Assembly (NCBI GenBank): GCA_003427395.1
Contig: BFEA01000028.1
Coordinates: 5,256,488 to 5,279,031 of the forward strand
Length of the DNA: 22,544 nt
DNA from: Chara braunii
Taxonomy: Eukaryota > Streptophyta > Charophyceae > Charales > Characeae
Direction: 5' to 3'
The position numbers and the translations under genes were made by a program. Positions 9,827 to 18,847 of this stretch are shown one piece after another; the stretch's first letter is position 1; every line of letters starts with the position of its first letter. A model generated the notes under the pieces. It did not search any database. It was not told where the DNA came from and worked only from the letters and a program-made list of their open reading frames with translations.

Positions 9827-10368
9827 ACAAGCGTGATACTCCCTCGTCGGTCAGGTAGCTCAACCCTAGGGATCCGCCAGTTGATCCTAGGGTTGGTGGC
9901 GCCACGCCACTGTAGAGAGAACACAAGGTCAAAGGGTACATTAGGGAACACATAGAAATTCAGGCGTTGTCTGATTTCTCCATGCTTGTCAAGGACCACA
10001 GGTAGGCCTTCGACAGCGGTAGTGATCCTGACTGTAGACGAGTCGCCAATGCGAACCTCAATAGGTTGTCGCAACTTTACTAGTCTCTGGTCCAAGTGCA
10101 GCCTGCTGACTGTCTTGGGAGACAAAGTTACGAGTGACACCACATTATAAAAGCCCTTTGAACCTGGCTCCCAGGAAGGAGGGTCGAAGTAGGATGAGAT
10201 CTGACCTTTGCTNCTTTCTTTCCTGCAAAGACAGGAAGAGATCAGCAAGGCTATGAGATTCATCCTCCCCCCACGTCTCATCCAAATCAGTGTCCTCATA
10301 AGTGAAGGACCCTCATGTTGCAACTCCACAAAAAGAATCAGCAAGAGATGATGTAGATTCAGTTTCAT
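9827..10368 (-). pseudogene. pol: nested pol: aspartic protease region, degenerate
   Basis: The frame includes TVSRLHLDQRLVKL, IEVRIGDSST and the later FDLVFSLQWRGATNPRINW, which match the second half of a gypsy retropepsin, where DVILG-DWL is usual. The active-site block lies just upstream in another frame as CGVTRNFVS, preceded by TAA where the catalytic aspartate should be. A frameshift at about 10118-10130 therefore separates the active site from the rest. An ambiguous base (N) is present at 10213. The protease would normally cut Gag-Pol. Confidence 0.72.
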
Positions 10369-10435
10369 CAGAAACAGAATCTGCGCTGGTGGAAAGAGCT
10401 GCTACTTCCACCTCTCGCCACTCTAGATTTTTGAA

Positions 10436-11893
10436 CTAGAGGCTGAATACCTGCGAGGCATGCTGGGACAATCTTTGAGGAAGTGGTCCCCCTCGCATCT
10501 CAAGCAGAATCACTTGTCCTTCCTCTTCCTCCAAACTCCCTCCTGGATCATGAGTGCCAGGGGAAGGTGGACGGATCAAGGGGGTCAGCTGGCGAACGGA
10601 CGTCACGTGGTAGAGGTACTCTTTGGGTTGTAGGGGAAGAGGCACGTCCCTTACCTTTCCCCTTGCTGCTGGTTGATGCTTTCTGGGCAGGGGCTTTGCC
10701 CTTGGTCAGTCCCATCAAAGCATCCACCAGGGCACCAGAAGAAGAAGCAGTCCCAAATGGAGGGGTCCCACCCTGGGATGTTGCATCATCATCTGAACTA
10801 GACGTTGCAGGAAATAGGGCACCCTTCCTCCTTCTACGCCCCTTTGAGGAGGGGTCCCTTCCTTCCTTCAGAAGGAGTTTCCTGGACATGGAGTTTAGAC
10901 TCCAGATCCAGGGCTGCTCTGCCAAAGGACCGCCAATCCTTGTGGCCCTGAGAGAATAAAGCAAGCTTGTATTTATCAGGTGCTGCCCTAAGGAAATGAA
11001 TGAGCAGATCCTGCTCACTCATCTCCAACTCAGGAGTCGATGTCAGACTCTCAAAGGTGGAGTACAATTTGGACAAGGAGCCATCAAATTTCCTCTGGCC
11101 CAGGCACAAAATTTTGTCTGCTGCCTTTCTGGCCTACTCCTTGTCTGTAGGAAACCAGCCACCCCCAGCCTCTCTGCCCAATCGGACATTTCCATCCCTT
11201 GCTTGCTGGAGGTAGAGGTGCACCATTTCAGTGCAGCCTTCTCCATATGAGCAAGGATGACACTCACCTTCACATCCTCGTCACATTTGAACCCACTCAG
11301 GTAGGTCCGCTGTGCAGTGACCCAATCTTTAACATCCACCTTTGGAACATAGGTGGAGGGGTCAGCTTGGGCCGCTGCTGATCAAAGGGAGCCGAGGGCT
11401 GCGAGGCGGCTGTTGACTTGGGTGTAGAGACAGGGGATGTAGGTCTGGATTGTGGGGTTTGCTGGGGTCCCGCTTGGGCGGCCCCAGGAGAGGATCTGCA
11501 AATGAGTAAAGAGTTGATCCAACTTGGAAGAAATGTCATCCAATTTCTTGGAATGACCTAACAGCTGATCTTCTAGGCGGGTGATCCTCACATCCTAGTT
11601 AGTAAGTAGGTCCGGTTGATATCATCCTGAAAAAGGACGAACTCAACCATGTCCTTACTGTACTGACTGGCCGTTCCACTCACCCTAATCTTTCCTATAT
11701 CTGCAATGAGAAGTTTTCTTCTTGCCTCTTTCTGGTCTGCTTCCTCTCTACGCTTCATCTCTATCTTTAGAGCCTCAACTGCTGCTGCTTGTTTCCTGAG
11801 TTTTTCCTCCTCAACACGCAGTTCAACCTCTAAAGGGGAGAGAGGAAGGTGAGGCTTCTCCTCAGAAGTTTCACCCTTCTCAGAGCCATACAT
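10436..11893 (-). pseudogene. gag: nested gag, frameshifted
   Basis: It begins at the ATG at 11893 with an acidic start and a coiled stretch (LRVEEEKLRKQAAAVEALKI). It continues in other frames through RITRLEDQLLGHSKKLDDIS, a Gag-core segment with DVKDWVTAQRTYLSGFKCDE (about 11280-11339), and EQDLLIHFLRAAPDKY / ALDLESKLH. A serine-rich basic region precedes the zinc knuckle at 10468-10506, which reads C-x2-C-x3-H-x4-C, one residue short of the usual CCHC. The codon just before the knuckle region is TGA. At least three frame changes occur. The start was chosen because it is the first long helical, charged frame after the leader. Confidence 0.78.
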
Positions 11894-13056
11894 TTTGAAT
11901 TACCCACAAAACAGATAAAGACAGAGAGATATGACTTGGGTTTTCTCTGCAGTACTTGCCCAATTGTTGTCACCTGACTAAGGAAAGAAGTTGGTTAGTA
12001 TGAGCACGCAAGTGCTCAATCTCTGGAGACCGCTTGAGGGTCAGGGGACAGTTTAGAGATGACTCAGCAAAAACCAATTTCACGATTTTCCATTCACTGC
12101 CCTAACACATCAATTGAGTGCAATCACTGCAAATCCTGTATTAATTACTCTTAGGGTGCAGTCTTGGACTGATTAGTAGTAGATAGTAATTAGACAGAGT
12201 GACTATTAATGACTAACAAGCATTTACAAATGACCAAGATGTAACGATTGACTGGGGATGCTATTTTTGGACCTACCCTACTGACCTCAGCACTGGATGA
12301 CCCTGTATGCCATACCCAGGGTATGGCGAATTACAAATTTCACTGTAACTGACTCAAAACATCAAATCTGACTGTGTGACTCCAGACACAGACTGAGTAC
12401 TGAATTGTGATTTACCACGGACTGACAAAATTGAATTCTGACGCACAGAACCAAAGTTATGACCGACCCTAGTCTGACCAAGCTCCAACTATGGCAGCGC
12501 AAAATTCAAATTTCCATTATCACCGACAACAGGACCCTGAACAATCCAATTCACAATCCCAAATAAATCGCAACACTGTAAAGTAGTCACAGAAGAAAGT
12601 TGAGTAAGAAAGAGGGTCAAACAGGGTTAGTAGAAGTCAAAGAAGATAGGTAGGGGAAGTTGGCTATGGTTGTCTCATAGTCTGAATTTCGATTTTCAAC
12701 TGTCTACTAACTGACATGCCATATTTCGCTAAACTAAAAATAGTCCAGAATCGCCACACAGAGACTCTCTGGTCACTTCCTTGCCAATCATCACTTACAG
12801 ATGAATCGCCGGGCCAAAAATAGCCTCCTTTGAGCCTCCCAGGCCTCTGAGCATCAATCGCCACTCAATCCTGTATAACCCTAAGCAGGAGTGCATCACT
12901 CTTTGTCCAATACCTCTCGCCACACACTCACCACCACCACCCTTACTGTCGCCAACACAGAAGATGACAAATCGCCTTGAAGTTCCAACTCCAGTTTCTC
13001 GCCAGATGATGATGGTTACTCCAACTCACCAGTTACTCCACTGTCTGGATCCAATC
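11894..13056 (-). other. leader of nested element
   Basis: About 1.16 kb between the PBS and gag on the minus strand. It is AT-richer than the LTR, has no protein-like frame and no repeat that I can see. Confidence 0.65.
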
Positions 13057-13068
13057 GCTCCGATACCA
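13057..13068 (-). other. primer-binding site of nested element
   Basis: On the minus strand TGGTATCGGAGC lies 2 bp after the LTR end ...TTCATAACA. It differs by one base from the initiator tRNA-Met site TGGTATCAGAGC seen in the outer element. Confidence 0.88.
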
Positions 13069-13070
13069 AT

Positions 13071-14322
13071 TGTTATGAACCTGGTTGTTTGTTGTCAGAA
13101 GACCAACAGTCACTCACATAGACTTCCAGGTATGCCCATACATACACAAAAGGAAGGGGAGAGGATGGGAGTATCACACCGCATAGGAAGAGATAAACAC
13201 AACGGAAGACTTGACCATGTGATATGACAAAAAAAACAGAAAGTGCAATTCGCTCCACAGAATCCTCACAACCAGTCACAAAGGAAAACCGAGTAGATCA
13301 CATCCATAAAACAATGAAGCAATGATAGTCCACAAACAATATTCACTGTTATTTAAACTCAAAGTCTCGAAATGCCAGAATAACCCCAAAACCATGGTGC
13401 GCTGCTCAGGAATGAGCAGCACTTCACTCCCTAACCCTACACTACCCCTGAGACCCTGAAACAACCAGCGCCACCTAGATACTGCCTCCACAGGAAAGCG
13501 CCACCCTGAAATAGGCCTCTGAGGCCAGGCGCCTCTCAAGGGATGAAGAAGAAGGCCAACCCTACAATATCTGATGATGATGCAGTGCCATAAGACTTCC
13601 TGGGTGGAAGTCTATAGCAGCGCCACCTCTCCTGACAAAGATGAGCTGTCAGGAAGATAGCTGCAGCTATGGCTACAGCGCCACACACCCTGACACCCTA
13701 CTCCTCATGAGGGTTCAGCAGGGCACCAACTTCTCTTGCCTCCAGCAGACTCCAGATAACCTTGACCTCTGAACAACCCCTCGTGCTATTAGAGAACAAC
13801 GTAGGTCCCAACTATGGCCGACGCTTTGCAGGTTTGGCTATGTCTGTCTTCTCCAACGCTGAAGATGTCACCACTCCAGTTCATGCATTGCATCGCAGCA
13901 ACGTACCCGATACCAACTGCCAAAAAGCCTCGAACAGTTTTCCCTACCCCTATTCATAGTCTACCCTAGCCTAGACGCGAGTTAGACTGGATTGCCTGGA
14001 TCGACCAGTACCGTTTCTATTTCGGCTTCTAGGGCCTCTCCCTACCCGACTATAGGTTATAGGACCGTCTATTGGCATAGGCCTTTAGGGCCTGTCCGTC
14101 CTAGTGGTAGCCTGGGCCTGCTATTCGCAGAAGGGTCATTGTAGGAAATTCTAGTTAGTGCGGCCTATATTTTCCCGCATTTGCAGATATGTCCCTCATG
14201 AATTTTCCTTACAGGCAGGTCTCTCGGTTAGCCCTCAGCCAAACAAAATTAAAAATCTAGCCTACCTATGTTGCAGCCTCGGGTCGACGGTTCACAGACG
14301 GCAGAGCCAAAAAGTCGTTGCA
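13071..14322 (-). repeat. 5' LTR of nested element
   Basis: This 1252-bp LTR starts TGCAACGAC on the minus strand and ends TTCATAACA next to the PBS. It matches 5534-6744 plus 4235-4275 along its length. The AATAAA found in the other two copies reads AATAAC here. Confidence 0.93.
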
Positions 14323-14326
14323 CATG

Positions 14327-15605
14327 CATACATGGACAGTAAACTGGACGCTATCCAGGATACCCTGGACCATATCCTGAATGCCTTGCAAAGGCCAGGG
14401 GTCAGGCCAACAGTCTTGCCATCGCTGCCATTCTCGACGATGACAGGCCCATATCTGTCTCAGTCTGGTACAACACCAAGTGATACATCAGCAACAACAA
14501 CACAGACTGCTAGTTCTTCATCTTCTGGTCCAACGGCTAGAGCTACACAACAACCGCCGTCTGTCCCACTGCCTTGGTATCCTTAGACCCCACTGAAACC
14601 ACCCCCAACCTTCTCAGGAGATAAGAAGGATGAGGCTCTCGACACTTGGTTGAGAACGGTGCCAGTGTGGGTGAGAGCGAAGAGGACGTTGGTAGAGAAG
14701 GAAGTGATAACTACTGCTTCCTATTTAGAGGGATCAACAACTCGCTAGCTAAATGGATTGGTAGCCTCGAAGGGATTCGGCAGGAACATGGGTGGCTGGG
14801 CTAAGACCCATACCCTAGAGAGCTTTACGGATCTGGTGGAAGCGCGATGGCACAACCCCCAGCAGGCACAGATTGCCACTGATGGGCTGTTGAAACTTGA
14901 TACTAGGAAGTACAAGCCCGTGCGCGAGCTCACCTCTGCTGTAGAGCGTTTGATTGTCGTCGCGGGAGTAGAGTGCAATCCACAGGTCTTTTTTACCATG
15001 TTCTTACGGGGTCTTCTCACAGACATCAAGAACTTGTTAGCCAACGAGGCTCGGGTAGAGTATCACACCTTTAAGACCTTTAGCAAGGAGGCCTTAGATT
15101 TGGAGGCTACGCTAGGAGGTGCTCAGGCCCCCTCTACGGATGGAAGAAAGAAGTAGAGTCCACAAGAGTGGAAGAAAAAGGGTAGTCGGTTGATGATGGT
15201 TGATTCCGAAGGGAATCAAACCGAAATCGATGATGTGTGTGATCTCGTGGATGGTTCAAAGATAGACGGCGACGATGATGCTGAGGGTAGCAACCTCGCT
15301 ACAGTAGTAAACGGCAAGGCAGCTGGCCGCAGCAAGGGCAGGCAGCGGAGGAGTCAGGGGCAAACCCTGAACCCACATAAGATAGCAACATGGGTTCGAG
15401 CAGGTTTGGATCAAGATGTGTGGCGGGATCGTTACCAGCGGGGTACTTGCATTAACTGCGGCGAGTATGACCATCGACAGTTTAGATGTGAGAACGTGAA
15501 GGTCCCGTAGAAGATACCACCTAAAGGTGGGATTTCTTCTTCCCAGAGCAGTGCCTCTACAAGTTCCGGCTCGGGAAACACATAGGGCCAGTATAATTTA
15601 TAGCT
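14327..15605 (+). pseudogene. gag: outer gag, C-terminal half with zinc knuckle
   Basis: Continues the frame broken at 4234. The segment after MDSKLDAIQDTLDHILNAL is a short coiled stretch, then a Ser/Thr/Pro-rich linker, then a Gag core (TFSGDKKDEALDTWLRTV, FTDLVEARWHNPQQAQIATD, LRGLLTDIKNLLANEARVEY). The CCHC zinc knuckle CINCGEYDHRQFRC is at 15448-15489 with canonical spacing. The frame is uninterrupted by indels but has TAG at 14584, 14746, 15154, 15508, 15583 and 15601; no TAA or TGA occurs. At 14746 comparison with related Gag suggests tryptophan; elsewhere glutamine fits. Confidence 0.88.
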
Positions 15606-16205
15606 GCCTCTACTCTCGATGAAGCGGGTGATGTACCCTCCCCGTTTCAAGAGTTGGCCAAATCTATCGACTCCTTAGTCACCCCGTAGACGCATCCTGA
15701 CCCAATGATACTCTGCTCATTGGATATGTTTGAGGACTTAGAGGACGTGCAAAGTGAGTGGTCGACGAGGGACCCTTGTGAGTCATGGGTGGCACTAAGT
15801 CGAGGTCCTAGAGGGTAAGATTTCGTTGTGGAAGTTGGTATAGGGGTCCGCAAATGCGGGGCCTTTGTAGACATCGGATCCACCCGAAACTTTATAAGTC
15901 GCGATTTCGTTGAGAGACTGCGCCTAAAGGACTGACTGCAGCACCTGAGTCGACCGGTGGGATGTACTTTGGCCAACAAAGAGCGCATGATGGTAGAGGA
16001 CTGCGTGAAAGACGTGGTCTGCACTTTCTCCTATCCAGGAGGGGAACTGATTCATAAGATTTTGTTCCTGGTTAGTGACGACCTACCATTTGACATGTTG
16101 TTAGGTATGTACTACCTTGAGGTTGCCAAGCCCTAGTTTGACTCGGATAGGAAAGTGCTCAAGCACGAGCTGCCTAATGGGAGGACCGAGACTAGCAAAG
16201 TATAA
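15606..16205 (+). pseudogene. pol: outer pol: aspartic protease
   Basis: The frame shifts by -1 relative to gag near 15600. The active site DIGSTRNFIS has its aspartate at 15870-15872, so the catalytic D-x-G is intact, and the far end has DDLPFDMLLGMYYLE, the usual flap-distal hydrophobic motif. Stops in this frame are TAG 15687, TAA 15816, TGA 15933, TAG 16134 and TAA 16203. The frame returns to the gag frame near 16200-16230 by an indel. A programmed frameshift at the gag/pol border is possible but cannot be told from decay. Confidence 0.8.
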
Positions 16206-17290
16206 AGCTAGTAGCTTAATGGACTCCTATGGGTGTTTGTATCTGTCAGCCTTCTATAATTATTATAAACAGAACCAAGAGGAAGGTATGTACCTGGTCT
16301 TTGTCTCTGCGAAAGGGGAGGCCGTTGAATCACCCCCAGAGATGGAGAGTGTCGTCGCTAAGTACCCTGATCTGTTTGAGGAGACCACAACCGTCGTCGA
16401 CAGGGAGGTTGTCCATGCCATAAAGATCATCCCTGGGAGCAAGATACCCAAAGGGAGAATCTATAGGATGGCTTCGACTGAGTTGGACGAGCTCCGTCGG
16501 CAACTGAAAGAGCTCACAGAAAAGGGTTGGATACGGCCTAGCACCTCCCCCTTTGGCTCACCATTCTTATTCGTACCAAAGAAGGGGGGATTACTAATGA
16601 TGTGTATTGATTATAGGGGCCTCAATGCCATCACTGTGAAGAACGCAGAGCCCCTACCGCACATCGATGACCTATTGGATAGGGTGCAAGGATGTTAGTA
16701 TCTCACTAAGATAGACTTGAAATCCGGCTACCATCAGATTGCGATTAGACCGGAAGATCAGCACAAAACCGCATTTCAGACCAGGTACGGTCTGTGCGAG
16801 TTTGTGGTGATGCCCTTCGGCCTTTGCAATGCACCGGGTACATTCCAGCACGCCATGAATAGGATTTTTCATGACTACTTGGATAAGTTTATCGTCGTGT
16901 ACCTCGACGACATTCTTATCTTCAGTAGAACTGTCGAGGAGCACGCCCAGCATGTAGACAAAGTTCTTTCTCTCCTCCGACAGAACAAGTATAAGATCAA
17001 TTTAGAGAAATGCAAATTTGGTCGCACTAAAATCTTGTACTTGGGTCATGAAGTATCCGCGAACGGTATAAGGTCGGAAAAAGCGAAGGTGGCTAGCATT
17101 AGGGACTGGCCACGACCCCAGTCTGTGACTGAGGTCAGATCTTTCTTGGGGATGTGTGGTTATTACCGCAATTTTGTACAAAATTATAGTACGATCGCAT
17201 CACCCTTGACTGATCTAACGCGCCTTGACACTCCATGGGAATGGACAAACGCATGTCAGGTTGCTTTCAAGAGATTGAAGCATGCCCTTA
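16206..17290 (+). pseudogene. pol: outer pol: reverse transcriptase
   Basis: RT blocks in order: KGRIYRMASTELDELRRQL, KGWIRPSTSPFGSPFLFVPK, MMCIDYRGLNAIT, LTKIDLKSGYHQI (aspartate at 16714), LCNAPGTFQHAMN, the YLDD catalytic box at 16900-16911, LYLGHEVSANGI and SFLGMCGYYRNFV. All expected RT residues that I can check are present. The only interruption is TAG at 16696, between C and YLTKID. It is closely related in domain layout to the nested element's RT but clearly a different family member. It would copy the RNA genome into cDNA. Confidence 0.93.
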
Positions 17291-17472
17291 CACATCATGA
17301 GGTTCTCATGGTCCCCGATCCTCAAAGGCCATTTGTAGTGACCACTAACGCAAGCTAGTACGTCATTGGCGCAGTGTTGGCTCAGCAGGAAGGGAAGAAG
17401 TTAAGGCCGATCGTGTACATGAGCAAAAAAATGTCGTCGAAGAAGTTGGCGAAGTCCACCTATGAAATGAAA
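17291..17472 (+). pseudogene. pol: outer pol: RNase H start, deleted after 17472
   Basis: The connection runs into VVTTNAS, then TAG at 17356, then YVIGAVLAQQEGKKLRPIVY and KKLAKSTYEMKL. In the family the usual start is TTDASQYG, so the catalytic aspartate is changed to asparagine and the glutamine codon to TAG. At 17473 the sequence switches directly to LTR sequence. All remaining RNase H and the whole integrase are missing. Confidence 0.88.
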
Positions 17473-18168
17473 CTCGGGCCTGGGCGCAGGCACTGGGGCC
17501 CAACCGGAAGCTACTGGAAGCTTCCAGCCAGGCTACACGCAGCAACGCAGGGGCTGCCACTTCCATATACAAAGGAGAGCGGCCAGGGCCTGGACATTCT
17601 GGCCCACGCAGGCAATGCGGTCACGCTGCTGCGCTGAAGCGTTAGAGGCTGAGTGCTGCGCTGAGGCCAGAGCGCGTGCGAGCGCGTGAGTGGTGAAGAG
17701 GGGCGCTGCAGGGCAGCAGAGCGCTAGCAGCCATAGCCGGGCTGCAGGGCGCTAGAGGGTAAGAGGGCGATCGATGGTCTTCAGGAAGGAGGCGAGTATG
17801 GGTGGACAGGGTCTGATGAGGGGAGACGTGATACGTACCTGGTACATGTAAGGAGGTCGGCTATGGTGTTGACGTCATGTATATTGGTCTTCGAGAGTCG
17901 AAGTGAGCCTGTTGCGAGAATGCTGATGTAGGTAGGATAGTCAAGTAGCGTAGGCTGGGCGCTGGGCGCCAGACAGAGAGGAGCGACTTTGCATACTGTG
18001 TTGGTATGGCCTGCGGGCTTGAACATTGGCTCATTACTTCATTGTATCGTTCTTATTTGGATGGGATCTTGGTGCATTTGTGCTCTCTGCTTGTACATGA
18101 CTACTTGGTCATCTGTGTGATTTCGCAACTTGGTTTTCTGTATATCGTTCCAACTCATACTCCTTGCA
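17473..18168 (+). repeat. 3' LTR of outer element, 5'-truncated
   Basis: Homologous to 1574-2323, starting at the shared CTCGGGCCTGGGCGCAG, and ending CTTGCA with no PBS after it. About 408 bp of its U3 side are lost with the pol deletion. It lacks the 56-bp insertion of the 5' LTR and has 10 extra bases near 18050 (TTCTTATTTG). Confidence 0.9.
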
Positions 18169-18172
18169 TATG
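18169..18172. repeat. target-site duplication TATG (right copy, outer element)
   Basis: Matches TATG at 1162-1165 directly outside the opposite LTR end. Confidence 0.7.
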
Positions 18173-18180
18173 CTACTTGA

Positions 18181-18224
18181 GCCACTCGGAAAAAAAGAAA
18201 AGAAAAGAAAACTTAGGCCACTCG
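18181..18224. repeat. 28-bp A-rich insert between 8-bp direct repeats
   Basis: GCCACTCG at 18181-18188 is repeated at 18217-18224, enclosing a purine-rich GAAAAGAAAAG stretch ending CTTAG. It may be a tiny retroposed tail or filler from break repair. Confidence 0.55.
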
Positions 18225-18581
18225 CCCATGCAGCCCAGGCAGGGTGTCCAGGCAGGTCGCCCAGGGTGTCTGATGCCTTGGTTACCTTACCCGGGGATGG
18301 GAATAAGTGGGGTCAATTCTTGTTTTCCATTTTTTTTTTGGTGGCGGGAGTTTTCCGTGCATGCCCAAAGAAGCCCAAATCAGAACTCTCTTCTTTTTCC
18401 GACTGTTGGCTGTCAAGGGGGGGAAAGGGTGGGATCAAGTAGTTTTAAGGGGCCGCTAAAGGGGCTTAAAGGGGAGTGCCTTGGTCTGATTCTGTTATTT
18501 TCTTTTTTATTTTCGATTCCATGAGGAAATTCTGATGTGACCGTTAAGCAAAAGCCGTTTGCACTGCAATTTTACAAAACA
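18225..18581. other. no gene seen
   Basis: Spacer with several homopolymer runs (T-run near 18330) and short AAGGGG-type repeats near 18450-18475. No frame looks protein-like. Confidence 0.5.
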
Positions 18582-18661
18582 GTTTTTCCCCCGAATTTTT
18601 TTTATTTTTTTTTTTTTTGCACTCGGCCTGCTCGGCTCCCTGCCCGGGGGTCATGCCCGGC

Positions 18662-18712
18662 CGGGCACCCAGGTGTTTGTATCCAGGCACAAGTTCGATG
18701 CCCTGGTGCCCG
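18662..18712. repeat. 12-bp-arm hairpin inside the chimera
   Basis: CGGGCACCCAGG at 18662-18673 pairs with CCCTGGTGCCCG at 18701-18712 with a bulge. A TTCGAT piece in the loop and GTGCCCGA at the end recall a tRNA acceptor, but 51 nt is too short for a tRNA. Confidence 0.55.
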
Positions 18713-18726
18713 AAAAAACAGTCTAG

Positions 18727-18826
18727 CAATTTGGACCAGTTCTCTATTTATGTGTGTCATCCTTGCACAGGGGCCATGCTATTCTTCTCTCTGTTGTTCC
18801 AGTTTTTAACGGATGTCCATAAGGAC
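18727..18826 (-). pseudogene. U6: U6 spliceosomal RNA pseudogene
   Basis: The minus strand shows the 5' stem GTCC...GGACATCCG, GGAAC, an ACAGAGA-like box followed by AGC (AGAGAGAAGAATAGCATGG), the internal stem-loop block GCATGGCCCCTGTGCAAGG, ATGACAC, and the 3' end ACTGGTCCAAATT. About 14 differences from conserved plant/animal U6 in roughly 100 nt. U6 pairs with U4/U2 and forms the splicing active site. The usual T-run does not directly follow GGTCCAAATT, though six Ts occur 8 nt further on (18718-18713). No TATA or upstream element is visible 5' of it, and it sits in a poly(A)-tailed chimera, so it is most likely a pseudogene. Confidence 0.88.
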
Positions 18827-18847
18827 AATCTGTTTTACCTCTGAATT

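Larger units (their letters stand above)
4235..14322 (-). mobile_element. nested chromovirus-like Ty3/gypsy element in outer gag
   Basis: The minus-strand order is 5' LTR (14322-13071), PBS (13068-13057), leader, gag, PR, RT, RNase H, integrase, chromodomain-like tail, polypurine tract, 3' LTR (6744-4235). CATG at 4231-4234 and 14323-14326 is the target duplication. The two LTRs are each 1252 bp once the solo LTR and its extra ACTC are taken out. The element interrupts the outer gag in frame. All protein domains are recognisable, but several frameshifts and stops inactivate it. Confidence 0.93.
1166..18168 (+). mobile_element. outer Ty3/gypsy LTR retrotransposon, degenerate and internally deleted
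   Basis: Order on the plus strand: 5' LTR 1166-2323, initiator-tRNA-Met PBS 2327-2338, leader, gag (3748-4234, resuming at 14327), protease, RT, start of RNase H, truncated 3' LTR 17473-18168. The 4-bp repeat TATG flanks it. PR before RT in a Ty3-like pol identifies the superfamily; integrase is absent, so the integrase-last order cannot be seen. Without the nested insertion and its extra CATG it is about 6.9 kb. Most of RNase H, all of integrase and the polypurine tract are deleted, and the coding part has many stops, so it cannot be autonomous. I infer it predates the minus-strand element lodged in its gag. Confidence 0.88.
18582..18847 (-). mobile_element. retroposed U6 chimera with poly(A) tail
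   Basis: Read on the minus strand: a U6-like sequence (18826-18727), about 108 nt of other sequence, then an A-rich tail (18618-18596). The flanks 18832-18847 (GTTTTACCTCTGAATT) and 18582-18597 (GTTTTTCCCCCGAATT) agree at 13 of 16 bases, as a decayed target duplication would. The right repeat starts 5 bp beyond the U6 end. This fits LINE-machinery copying of U6 joined to a second RNA by template switching, as described for mammalian U6 chimeras; applying it here is inference. Confidence 0.65.

Noticed and set aside
11965-11995. Similarity between GTCACCTGACTAAGGAAAGAAG in the nested leader and the 19717-19740 hairpin arm
   Set aside because: About 20 similar bases with several mismatches and no extension; likely chance, though a copy-number search could revisit it.
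18662-18712. tRNA-like hairpin with TTCGA in the loop
   Set aside because: Only 51 nt between acceptor-like arms and no D or anticodon arm; not a tRNA gene.
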